Assembly: GCA_043750035.1 (NCBI GenBank)
Contig: JAYVCI010000059.1
Span: 1 to 35,808, forward strand
Direction of reading: 5' to 3'
DNA length: 35,808 nucleotides
Source: CANJUD01 sp043750035
Lineage (GTDB): Bacteria > Bacteroidota > Bacteroidia > UKL13-3
Shown here: one piece after another, positions 25,171 to 33,451 of the stretch
Layout of the letters: every line of letters starts with the position of its first letter
How positions within the stretch are numbered: position 1 is the stretch's first letter
The notes under the pieces: generated by a model
Databases searched by the model: none
Seen by the model: only the letters and a program-made list of their open reading frames with translations
Told to the model about the DNA's origin: nothing
Made by a program: the position numbers and the translations under genes

Positions 25171-26436
25171 TTAGAAATTAACCTTAAAAATATGCAAATT
25201 ATTTTGATAAGTATATGTTATTGACCATCCATTGATATCAACTATTTTTTTGATAATAGCCAGGCCCAATCCATTTCCATCTGATGAAGGATTTATTTTC
25301 GAAAATCGGTGGAATAGTTTGCTTTCGCTTAGCGGCTGGCCATTTCCAGTATTTGAAAAGGTAACTGATTTATTAGAAAAGTTAACTATTATAATCCCAT
25401 TGGTAATATTGTGTCTAACAGCATTAAGAAATAAATTGCTGATTAATATCTCAGCCAAAACCGGATTGGCGTTTACTGTAATTTGTTCTGATAATTCAAT
25501 TTGGATATTAATGTTTTTTGCCTTTGCCTGTTCTGTAAAAAAATCAAGTTGCTTACTGAATATATCATTCAATAAAATGATTTCAACTGCCTCGTATTGC
25601 TTGTTGTCAATTTTGGAAAGCAATAACAAATTTTTATTTAATTTAGTCAGTCTAGCAGCAGAAGCATTGAGTTTGTTTAATATTGTTGATTGCTCTTCTG
25701 TAATATCAGGTATCTGGACGAGTGTATCTATTTGTGCTTGAAATATGGCCAAGGGCGTTTGTAATTCGTGTGCCGCATTTTCTATAAACTCACGCTGGCT
25801 ATTATATATAATCGTATTGCGTTCAATTAATTTGGTGATAGAATTATTCAGCCGTTTAAACTCTTCGATAGTGGTTTCGGGTAATACTATATGGGTATTT
25901 TTATCAATCTCAAATTGTTCTATTTGAAGCAAGGTTTCATAAAAAGGTTTCCAAAGATTAAGTGATAATCTTTTATTGATAAGTAATAAGCCAATAAGTA
26001 ACAGTGAAATGATAATGAAAAAAAGTAGTGCAATGCTTTTCATCAAATCTTCTGTTTCCACCAAGTTAATTCGGGCTGAATAGGTATAAGGCTTGCCCTC
26101 AATGGAAACAGGCAAATTCAATTCTCTGTATGGTTCATTTTCGGAATTAAGTGTATCGTAATAATAGCTGTAAAAAATGGTGTCCTTTTTTAATGGCTGT
26201 GCTTCCTTAATTTTTATATCACGGTTGAATTTATTCCAAACGGGAATGTCCGTTTCTTTCAACTGTGAAACGGAGAATTGCAAAAATTCATTTTTGCGAA
26301 GTATCAATGCTTCGTCTGCATCGTCAATGTATAATTTCTCGGTAAGGAAATAAAACAGAGGTGCTGATATAATTAAAATAAGCACAGCAAAAATCAAATA
26401 TGCTCTTGATGTTTTATGTAATAGTTTTTTAGTCAT
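25171..26436 (-). CDS. Sensor histidine kinase, 421 aa
   Basis: Two membrane helices (about 13-31 and 134-154) enclose a 100-residue periplasmic sensor region of no recognised type. Next come a HAMP-less linker and the HisKA domain with FIENAAHELQTPLAIFQAQ (phospho-accepting His223). The ATPase domain shows the N box (LISNLFLNAVRHN), the G1-like FSNTGNGQPL and G2 (GNGLGLAIIKKIV). All catalytic boxes are present, so it should be active. The ATG overlaps the end of the response regulator gene by 8 bases, so the two are a coupled pair. The signal is unknown; the efflux and PepSY-like genes nearby suggest envelope stress or a toxic compound. Confidence 0.9.
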   Translation of the reverse strand: MTKKLLHKTSRAYLIFAVLILIISAPLFYFLTEKLYIDDADEALILRKNEFLQFSVSQLKETDIPVWNKFNRDIKIKEAQPLKKDTIFYSYYYDTLNSENEPYRELNLPVSIEGKPYTYSARINLVETEDLMKSIALLFFIIISLLLIGLLLINKRLSLNLWKPFYETLLQIEQFEIDKNTHIVLPETTIEEFKRLNNSITKLIERNTIIYNSQREFIENAAHELQTPLAIFQAQIDTLVQIPDITEEQSTILNKLNASAARLTKLNKNLLLLSKIDNKQYEAVEIILLNDIFSKQLDFFTEQAKAKNINIQIELSEQITVNANPVLAEILISNLFLNAVRHNITNGIIIVNFSNKSVTFSNTGNGQPLSESKLFHRFSKINPSSDGNGLGLAIIKKIVDINGWSITYTYQNNLHIFKVNF

Positions 26437-27106
26437 TCTGCCATTTATAACCTAAGCCATACACTGTTTTAATATAATCATTGCTTTTTGCTTCGTTTAA
26501 TTTCTTTTTCAGGTTTTTGATGTGGGCATATACAAAATCATGATTGTCGAGCATATCTGCCATATCGCCCGAAAGATGCTCTGCTATTGCACTTTTGGAT
26601 AACACTTTGTTCTCATTTCCGATTAAATATAGTAGTAAGTCAATTTCTTTTTTGGTGAGGTCAATAGCTTTATCATATACTTTTACAGTTTTAGAAAGTA
26701 TATCAATTTTAATTTCATTATAAGAGACAATATTATTCCCTTTAAACTTTTTCCGCCTGATTAATGCTTGTATCCTTACCAGTAGTTCTGATAAATGGAA
26801 GGGCTTGGTCAAATAATCATCGGCCCCCAGGTTAAAACCTTCTATGCGTGATTCAAGTGTTTCTTTTGCTGATATTATAATAATGCCTTCTGTTTTACCT
26901 TGTTTTTTTAGTTCCTCCAATATCTCAAATCCATTTCCATCGGGCAGCATTAGGTCAAGTAATATACAATCGTATTCATATTGTTCAATTTTAGCGAGTG
27001 CGGTTTGTATATTGAAAACAAGCTCACTGATGATGTTATTGGTTTTCAGATAGTTTTGGATACTTTCTGCAAGTTCCTTTTCATCTTCAATTATTAAAAT
27101 TTTCAC
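26429..27106 (-). CDS. OmpR/PhoB family response regulator, 225 aa
   Basis: The receiver domain (1-115) has the acidic pair Glu7/Asp8, phospho-acceptor Asp51 in CILLDLMLPDG, Ser79 in IIIISAKE and Lys101 in DDYLTKPF, so it is complete. The winged-helix DNA-binding domain (about 128-223) shows KEIDLLLYLIGNENKVLSKS, VYAHIKNLKKKLNEAKSND and IKTVYGLGYKW, typical of OmpR. It is the first gene of a pair with the kinase at 25171 (8-base overlap). Candidate targets are the TTTTATGATGAT sites near 23.5 and 25.1 kb. No TANNTTTG motif was found upstream. Confidence 0.92.
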   Translation of the reverse strand: MKILIIEDEKELAESIQNYLKTNNIISELVFNIQTALAKIEQYEYDCILLDLMLPDGNGFEILEELKKQGKTEGIIIISAKETLESRIEGFNLGADDYLTKPFHLSELLVRIQALIRRKKFKGNNIVSYNEIKIDILSKTVKVYDKAIDLTKKEIDLLLYLIGNENKVLSKSAIAEHLSGDMADMLDNHDFVYAHIKNLKKKLNEAKSNDYIKTVYGLGYKWQND

Positions 27107-27151
27107 TCGGTAAATTTAGTCTATCAAATTTGAATAAATTTAGAATTATAT

Positions 27152-27188
27152 AAAAAAAGGTTGGTCTGTGTAAACAAACCAACCTTTT
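27152..27188 (-). terminator. Intrinsic terminator of the T9SS gene
   Basis: Arms AAAAGGTTGGT (27155-27165) and ACCAACCTTTT (27178-27188) give an 11-bp stem with a 12-nt loop. Read on the minus strand, the stem is followed by a run of seven T. It lies about 20 bases after the stop at 27209 and before the response regulator gene. Confidence 0.9.
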
Positions 27189-27208
27189 AGTGTAACATAT
27201 TAAAACAT

Positions 27209-30200
27209 TTATTTTATATCAACAATCCTCAACGACACCATCTCGCCATTGGCCGATATACGCACTGTGTAAGTACCTCCGGCAAGTTGGTGATTGGTAT
27301 TGATAGGTAATTGATATTGTCCACTTGTTTGTTTGCTATTTACCAAGGTCGATATTTTGCGTCCTGTTATATCATATATTTCAATCAGGATTTGACTAGC
27401 TTCTGATAATGTATAATTTAAAGAAGTTGAACCACTATATGGATTTGGAAATACTGTAATCCCATTTACTTTATCTGATATACTCACCACATTGGTATTA
27501 ACAATGGTTGCCACAGTTTTGCTATCGGTACAAGTATTTGTTTTGGTCACAGTTAGTTTCACACTAAAAGTACCATCGGCAGTATATACATGCAATGGGT
27601 TTTGTTGTGTGCTTGTATTCCCATCTCCAAAATCCCAAGCGTATATATTACCTGCGGTAATATCCGTTGCGGTGAATTGCACATTCTTATTTGAATTATT
27701 TACCCTAACGCTACTAAAGCTTGCATCGGGAGCTGGCAGTAAAGATATATTTATACTGTCTCTGGTTTTACATCCATTGGCATCGGTTACATCCACATAA
27801 AAAGTAGCGGCAGCATTTGCAGAAATTGTTTGTGTGCTCGCACCCGTGTTCCATAAATAAGATGAGCCTGATCCGGCATCTAAATTAACTGAAGTTCCAG
27901 GACATATAGATTTATCGGTACCTAGGTTTACAGGTGTTACGGAATAATTATTCAAGTTCATACTGTCAGCATTTGAACAGCCATTCGCATCTGTTACTTT
28001 CACCCATATAGAACCTGTATTAGAAGTATTCAATGATGAATTGGTAGAGCCATCACTCCATATATAAGAAGTAAAATTACCTGGATTTAATGTAATAGCA
28101 TTTGTGGGACATACTGTTTGGTCTGACCCCAGTGATACTTTAGGCAACCCATTTACTTTTATATATCTTACAAGGGTAGTATCACAACCTGATGAAATGT
28201 CTTGTATGGTAAGCATTATAATATAGGTAGAATCTGCCTCAGCATTGGTAGGTGAGAAACTTAAAGTGCCATTGTTGGATGATGGGCTAGAAGTATTATA
28301 AGTTGCAGTATCCAGAACATTTCCATTTACAGTTGCAAAAGAAAAACCACTAATAACCCAACTTGTTCCGTAACCACTGTTTCCATAAGTAGTTGGCGGT
28401 GTCATTTCATAGTTTACTGAGCTGCCTGAGCAAACTGCATCGGGATTGCTGGCCGTGCCATTGTTGAAGGAACCATTATAGGGATTTCCTTTTATAATAC
28501 CCAACCCTGCAAAGGCATTGGTAGATGAATTACCAATTGTTATACTGTCTGTTCCGCTGCACCCATTGGGGCCTGTAACCACTACCGAATAAGTGCCCGC
28601 TGTAGCCACTGTTATTGTTTGTGTAGTAGCACCTGTGCTCCAAGCATACGTGGTACCTGCACCAAAGTTTCCAGCATCTAATTTGGCACTGGAACCATTA
28701 CATATATTTTTGTTGGAACCTAAATTTACCGCCAATGTATTTATTGTTACTTTAATTTTATCTGTTGCCGTAAGTCCTGTACTTCTATCGGTTAATGTTA
28801 CCCAATAGGTACCACTGCTATTTGCCATTAATGAATTACTGGTTGAATTATTATTCCAGATAAAACTATACTTACTGTTATTATTTGGATTGGGATTTAG
28901 TACCACACCTGCACAACTGGTAGTATCTGGGCCTAGGCTTACCGTGGGCATGTCAGCTATCACCATATTGTCGAAATCCATAGTATAAGTTGATGCACTA
29001 TTATTATAACAAACAAAAACTGCGGCAACATTATTTCCGCTATATGCACTTAAATCATAAATAAAATTACTATAAGAAGCATTTCTCGTATTATTTGCAT
29101 TAAAAGTATAAATGGCTTTAAATGTTTTGCCACAATCAAAAGTTAACAACACATTTAATGAATCTTGAGAGTTAAAGTAAAATTGATTTTTATAACTAAA
29201 CTTAAATACGGATTTGGTTGATAATGGGCCAACAATAGGCGTATTGATTCCTGTTACACTAATGGTACTGTTTGCACTTAATCTTAGTCCCCTGCTACTG
29301 CCTACACCATTTGTGGCATTGGTTGCAAACCCTGTGGCAAAATAAGAAGTAGGTATTGTTGCAAGCGTATTGAAATTTTCTACATAATCAAGCGAAAGTG
29401 GCAAGACTGTGGTTATAGTAAAATTATTTGAATCATTTAAAACATTACTATCTATCGCTGAAATATATACTGTGAAATCATAAGTTGAGTTTAATTTGCT
29501 TAAATCTATAGTACTATTAAAGTAAATAGTCATTGTATCACTCGGAGCAATTTTGCCATTGGTAATAGTAGTGTCTAAGCTGGCTGTTGTTGCATTTGAA
29601 ACGCCTACATGCACTTTTACATTATTGGCCGACATATCTAAAGTGTCTGTTCCATAGTTTTTAATAATAACCGCAACAGGCTCTGCACTGCTGTAGCAAG
29701 CAAAATTGCCGGGAGAAATTACACTAGCAACTCCTGCATCTAAAGCATAAGGACTTCGGATAGTTACTATATAATCATGCGACTGGCCTGAACCAAAAGT
29801 AGTACAGGCATTTATTGAACCATTGGTATTTCCATTAGCCCTTGATCTTATTCTCATTCCTGTGCTTCCGGATATAGCTGCACTGGGAATTGTGATGCTG
29901 ATAGAATTAGCGGTATTGGCTGTTGATGTGGTACAAACCTGGATCCACTCAGAAGCATCGAATGTGCCGCTTTGGTCATAATCTATCCATACAGAGATAA
30001 TGTTATTTGCTGAAGTGGTAACATCTAGCTGGTAGGTGTTCCCCTGTATTAAAAAAGCGGTGGTGTTTCCTTTTGCAGGATATTTATAGTAGGGATTTAC
30101 AACTCCTGTTGGGCAGCTTTGCGGGCTGTTGTTTAAGGAGGTTCCCTGTATAGTTACATTGGTAATTTCATCAGTAGAATTACAGGTAGGATGGGTTGGA

Positions 30201-31825
30201 ACACAATAGCATAAGTTCGCAGGTCCTAAGTCCACCAAAGTTGTTTTAGAGGTATCTGAGGTAGATGAATTGCTACAAACTGTATAATACCTAAAGTATA
30301 TTTTAGCTGTAATAGTTGAATTAATTCCCAATCCAGTTGCTCCACTTATATCTGTCCAGTTAATAGAGTCGGGCGAAGATTGCCATTGAATGGTCTGGCC
30401 ACTTCCGTATGAACCACCTTTAATGGTTAATGTTACTGCGGTATTGGGGCAAACATTATTAGCAGATGAAATGATAGAACCGGCTTGCACATTGCCGGCA
30501 CATGCAGCTAGGGTATCAATAGTAATTGTATAATCGTGGGTCATGCCATTTGTAAATGTGGTACAGGCATCTGTAGAACCATTTGTGGTTGCATTGTCTC
30601 TGCTACGAATTCTCATTCCGATTGAGCCCAAAGTGGCAGTTGTTGGAACGGTAATGGAAACAGTGGCGGCAGTATTTGCAGTGCTGGCTGTAACCACCTG
30701 GGTCCATTCAGAAGCATCAAACGTTCCGCTATGGTCATAATCAATCCATACAGATATAATAGATGACCTTGTTGAAGTTACAGACAGTGTATAAGTATTT
30801 GAACCAGAAGTTGCGTATAATGTTGCCGTTTGATTATTTGTAGGGGTATAACTGTTATATCTTGTTCCGTTGCAAGTGCCAACTGTATTGTTTAATGTGG
30901 TGCCTATTACAGACACATTCGATATCATATCTGCAGTGGCACAGGCCGTATTGTTGATAGGCAAGCAATAGCACATATAATAAGGGTTGAGCACAATATA
31001 TTTGTTAAGTGAAGTATCAGCATTGCCACTACATACGGTATAGAATCTGAAATAGGTAGCAGTTGTTATTGAGGTAGAAACTGTAAGATTGGTATCCCCA
31101 CTCATATCAGTCCAGTTAATAGAATCTGATGAAGACTGCCATTGGAAACTTTGACCAGCATTATAACCTCCACCCATGGTTGACATGGTAAAACTGCTTC
31201 CAGAGCAAGCTAAATTTGGGGCGGAAACAGAACCTACTGTGGGTGTACCACTGCATGCTGTGTGTGAGTATATCGCTATTGTATAATCATGACAAACTCC
31301 TGACCCAAACTGCTTGCAACTACTACTTGAATCATTTTGATTGTTTGCAAGACGTGATCTGATACGCAAACCTGTGGCTCCCAATTTGGCATTGGTGGGA
31401 ACTGTAAATGAAAAAGTATATACTGTATTTGCAGTATTGTTGGTGCCAAGTTGTGTCCATTCACTCACCGAATCGAATGTTCCGCTCTGGTCATAATCAA
31501 TCCACATGGAGATAATACTGTTGGAACTGGTGCTAATACTAATTTGATATTTATTGTAGTTAGCAGTGTTATACAGGATAGCAGTATTGTTCCCACTTCC
31601 ACTGTATGTATTCCATCTGCTCACCCCATTGCAGGTGCTTACAGTGTTGTTCAAAGAAGTGCTATCAATTTTTACACTGGTAATAATATCTGTGGTGGCA
31701 CAATTGCCCGCAATATTTGCGGGTGTGCAATATTGAGCATCGCATTGCGAAGAAATAAATAAAAGCAGAAATGCAAATAATGCAGTTGCTAATTTGTTGT
31801 TTTTTAAAATGTAACAGTTTTTCAT
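27209..31825 (-). CDS. Secreted multidomain protein with GEVED, PKD and T9SS sorting domains, 1538 aa
   Basis: The frame is open to 31864, but the ATG at 31825 gives a signal peptide (LATALFAFLLLFISSQCDAQ) and fits the promoter, so it is used. Three GEVED-type modules follow at about 31-185, 283-435 and 538-685; each has CTTDIITSV-like starts, SIISVWIDYDQSGTFDASEW and HDYTITI endings. Ig-like pieces (FQWQSSSDSINWTDMSGDT) lie between them. Then come a CARDB-like part, a strand-rich domain, several Ig-like repeats from about 960 (NLGSNKNICNGSSAKLDAG) and a PKD domain near 1365-1440 (YAWDFGDGNTSTQQNP). The type A T9SS sorting domain is at the end (VFPNPYSGSTSLNYTL ... GTYTVRISANGE). It is secreted through T9SS and bound to the cell surface, probably as an adhesin; the ligand is unknown. 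Confidence 0.9.
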   Translation of the reverse strand: MKNCYILKNNKLATALFAFLLLFISSQCDAQYCTPANIAGNCATTDIITSVKIDSTSLNNTVSTCNGVSRWNTYSGSGNNTAILYNTANYNKYQISISTSSNSIISMWIDYDQSGTFDSVSEWTQLGTNNTANTVYTFSFTVPTNAKLGATGLRIRSRLANNQNDSSSSCKQFGSGVCHDYTIAIYSHTACSGTPTVGSVSAPNLACSGSSFTMSTMGGGYNAGQSFQWQSSSDSINWTDMSGDTNLTVSTSITTATYFRFYTVCSGNADTSLNKYIVLNPYYMCYCLPINNTACATADMISNVSVIGTTLNNTVGTCNGTRYNSYTPTNNQTATLYATSGSNTYTLSVTSTRSSIISVWIDYDHSGTFDASEWTQVVTASTANTAATVSITVPTTATLGSIGMRIRSRDNATTNGSTDACTTFTNGMTHDYTITIDTLAACAGNVQAGSIISSANNVCPNTAVTLTIKGGSYGSGQTIQWQSSPDSINWTDISGATGLGINSTITAKIYFRYYTVCSNSSTSDTSKTTLVDLGPANLCYCVPTHPTCNSTDEITNVTIQGTSLNNSPQSCPTGVVNPYYKYPAKGNTTAFLIQGNTYQLDVTTSANNIISVWIDYDQSGTFDASEWIQVCTTSTANTANSISITIPSAAISGSTGMRIRSRANGNTNGSINACTTFGSGQSHDYIVTIRSPYALDAGVASVISPGNFACYSSAEPVAVIIKNYGTDTLDMSANNVKVHVGVSNATTASLDTTITNGKIAPSDTMTIYFNSTIDLSKLNSTYDFTVYISAIDSNVLNDSNNFTITTVLPLSLDYVENFNTLATIPTSYFATGFATNATNGVGSSRGLRLSANSTISVTGINTPIVGPLSTKSVFKFSYKNQFYFNSQDSLNVLLTFDCGKTFKAIYTFNANNTRNASYSNFIYDLSAYSGNNVAAVFVCYNNSASTYTMDFDNMVIADMPTVSLGPDTTSCAGVVLNPNPNNNSKYSFIWNNNSTSNSLMANSSGTYWVTLTDRSTGLTATDKIKVTINTLAVNLGSNKNICNGSSAKLDAGNFGAGTTYAWSTGATTQTITVATAGTYSVVVTGPNGCSGTDSITIGNSSTNAFAGLGIIKGNPYNGSFNNGTASNPDAVCSGSSVNYEMTPPTTYGNSGYGTSWVISGFSFATVNGNVLDTATYNTSSPSSNNGTLSFSPTNAEADSTYIIMLTIQDISSGCDTTLVRYIKVNGLPKVSLGSDQTVCPTNAITLNPGNFTSYIWSDGSTNSSLNTSNTGSIWVKVTDANGCSNADSMNLNNYSVTPVNLGTDKSICPGTSVNLDAGSGSSYLWNTGASTQTISANAAATFYVDVTDANGCKTRDSINISLLPAPDASFSSVRVNNSNKNVQFTATDITAGNIYAWDFGDGNTSTQQNPLHVYTADGTFSVKLTVTKTNTCTDSKTVATIVNTNVVSISDKVNGITVFPNPYSGSTSLNYTLSEASQILIEIYDITGRKISTLVNSKQTSGQYQLPINTNHQLAGGTYTVRISANGEMVSLRIVDIK

Positions 31826-31851
31826 ATAAGTTGGGATTAATTTAGAATCTG

Positions 31852-31882
31852 CAAAAGTAAACATTTACAGGTTATTTGCAAA
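31852..31882 (-). promoter_or_regulatory. Complete Bacteroidota-type promoter (-33 TTTG, -7 TACTTTTG)
   Basis: On the minus strand, TTTG (31879-31882) and TACTTTTG (31852-31859) are separated by 19 bases, the expected layout for the Bacteroidota primary sigma factor. The -7 element lies 26 bases before the ATG of the T9SS protein, which also supports the choice of start. Confidence 0.7.
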
Positions 31883-31911
31883 AAATGATTTGCTTTAAAC
31901 CACCACCCCAG

Positions 31912-32036
31912 CCCGAGACGATTTGCAATCGTATTGAATAGGGCTTTGGGTTTGCAACCAAAAGATATTCGATAAAAAAACATACTGCGGCTACACACAG
32001 CATTCCTTGCACAAGACGATTATAAATCGTCTCGGG
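31912..32036. repeat. REP-like inverted pair CCCGAGACGATTT
   Basis: CCCGAGACGATTT (31912-31924) and AAATCGTCTCGGG (32024-32036) are perfect 13-bp inverse copies. Each includes its own mini-hairpin: ACGATT-TGC-AATCGT (31918-31932) and GACGATT-ATA-AATCGTC (32015-32031). Two short hairpins facing each other about 80 bases apart are the REPIN/BIME layout. Confidence 0.85.
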
Positions 32037-32104
32037 TCGTCAAAAGTATATAGACGACAGTATAAAGACATATTACAATAATTTTAATAAAATCGAGTTA
32101 GTCA

Positions 32105-33016
32105 TTATTTAGTGTTTATACGCTGCCGCTCACTTTCAGTTTCAAGTTCAAAATGTTTGAAATTATATTTCACTAAAAGAGTGATGACTGGTTTAATCCT
32201 CTCAGTAGTTTCTGTATTTGTAATTACAACTAATTTACCTCCCTTTATCAATAATTTTTGTTTATTAAAATAAGCTTCCAAACCATCAATTGTTTTGAAT
32301 TCTTGTTTTGCATTTTGGAAATCTGTATTATAGAAATTGTCAGAAATAGTAATAATAAAATATGACGAATCTCTTTTTAGCTCATGAGGGGTAATCGTGC
32401 TTGAGGGTAATTGAACCTGTATTGGTTCTTCTGGTTTCGGGGGAAGAAATGCTGAATCTGAAAACCCATTTCCTTTATAGTTTTTTATCATCGTTCTTAT
32501 ATCACCTATCAAATCTATTCCATCCATAGTAAATTGAGAGCTATTAACCTTATTTAACTCTTTTAACCCTGATTCTTTTCCATATACAATCGTCGTAAGA
32601 AGTGCATACTCTACTTTTGATTGTTCATTTTCCTCTTGTTTGCTTTTAGGCCAATCATAGAGAATCTTTTTATATACTTCTTTAGCTTCTTTCAAACTGC
32701 CCATTTTTTCATATGCCATCCCTTCTATCAACAGCTTTCTGCCATTCAGTATTGACATTTTTTTAGCTACTTTCAATGCTTCTATATTTCTATTCAAACT
32801 CCAAAGTATTTTTACTTTTATTGAATATATTTCGTTAGAGTTACTATCTATTTCAATCGCTTCATTAATACAATATAAAGCACTATCTAAATTTGTATAG
32901 GTGTGGTCAATAGCTTCTAACATTTTATATTCGGCTGCTTTTGAAATTGCTTGTGCATTTATTTTAGAACCGAAACCGAAAAATATTACAACAATTAATC
33001 CTTTCATTTTATACAC
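32105..33016 (-). CDS. TPR-like periplasmic protein of unknown function, 303 aa
   Basis: A signal peptide (KGLIVVIFFGFGSKINAQ) is followed by two to four TPR-like helical pairs at about 25-125 (NLDSALYCINEAIEIDSNSN, NIEALKVAKKM, LIEGMAYEKMGSLKEAKEVY). The C-terminal 110 residues form a separate alpha/beta part (SSYFIITISDNFYNTD, IDGLEAYFNKQKLLIKGGKL, VVITNTETTERIKPVITLLV), similar in feel to ExbD-like domains that ask for a strand-turn-helix order, but too weak to assign. Either ATG at 33016 or 33007 is possible; the latter starts nearer the hydrophobic core, and AAAGAG lies a few bases upstream of the former. It sits between two REP-like repeats and seems to be transcribed alone. Confidence 0.7.
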   Translation of the reverse strand: MYKMKGLIVVIFFGFGSKINAQAISKAAEYKMLEAIDHTYTNLDSALYCINEAIEIDSNSNEIYSIKVKILWSLNRNIEALKVAKKMSILNGRKLLIEGMAYEKMGSLKEAKEVYKKILYDWPKSKQEENEQSKVEYALLTTIVYGKESGLKELNKVNSSQFTMDGIDLIGDIRTMIKNYKGNGFSDSAFLPPKPEEPIQVQLPSSTITPHELKRDSSYFIITISDNFYNTDFQNAKQEFKTIDGLEAYFNKQKLLIKGGKLVVITNTETTERIKPVITLLVKYNFKHFELETESERQRINTK

Positions 33017-33019
33017 TCT

Positions 33020-33145
33020 TTAAATATTACTCAAACCAGATCTCCCCTCAGGGGATTCGCCGCGGCGAATAGAGGGGGCCTCTTCTCCAAAATCATAACA
33101 AACACTCACCAACGCCCCCACATTGTTATAATCATTGGGTTCAAC
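33020..33145 (-). pseudogene. Possible relic of an outer-membrane protein C-terminus fused to repeat
   Basis: On the minus strand a 41-codon frame reads VEPNDYNNVGALVSVCYDFG and then EEAPSIRRGESPEGRSGLSN plus I before TAA. The first half has the look of the last strand of an outer-membrane barrel (alternating hydrophobic residues, final YDF), and the second half is the translation of the palindrome. A TAG stops the frame just upstream, so only the 3' end of a gene remains. Confidence 0.35.
33044..33078. repeat. GC-rich REP-like palindrome
   Basis: The core ATTCGCCGCGGCGAAT (33055-33070) is a perfect 16-bp palindrome. It is flanked by CCCCTCAGGGG on the left and AGAGGGGG on the right, so CCCCT can also pair with AGGGG across the core. 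Its GC content is far above its surroundings. Confidence 0.8.
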
Positions 33146-33405
33146 CTATCTGTCAAGACTAGGGCTGTCTCAAATTCCATAACACGATTTTGTTGCGACA
33201 AATGTAGTATGAAACACCCCTGAAAGCTGAATCCGTGCAAAAAGAAAAGTTTGTTCAACCAGTCATTAAATCATACCTCATTAAATCATTCAATGAAATA
33301 AAGCTTTATTAAACAACTAAACCAAGTTAATTAATAATTCCTTACCATTTGTTAATTAAGTTTAAAATACCTTTTGGACTGTAGTGGGAATATCAAAAAT
33401 TTGTT

Positions 33406-33413
33406 TACATTTG
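33406..33413 (+). promoter_or_regulatory. -7 element TACATTTG before the barrel/TANFOR pair
   Basis: Fits TANNTTTG and lies 38 bases before the ATG at 33452. No clear -33 TTTG at 19 bases; a TTTTGG lies further upstream (33372-33377). Confidence 0.5.
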
Positions 33414-33451
33414 CCATTCATATTTTAAATACGCTAACCAAATTTTAATAT

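Larger units (their letters stand above)
33017..33451. other. Intergenic region with palindrome, gene relic and promoter
   Basis: Within these 435 bases are a GC-rich palindrome (33044-33078), a relic of an outer-membrane protein C-terminus on the minus strand (33020-33145) and the -7 element of the next gene (33406-33413). From 33150 to 33400 only AT-rich sequence with short repeats such as CATTAAATCAT was seen. Confidence 0.65.

Noticed and set aside
27155..27188. Terminator for the response regulator gene.
   Set aside because: It lies upstream of that gene's start; the T-run on the minus strand shows it ends the T9SS gene.
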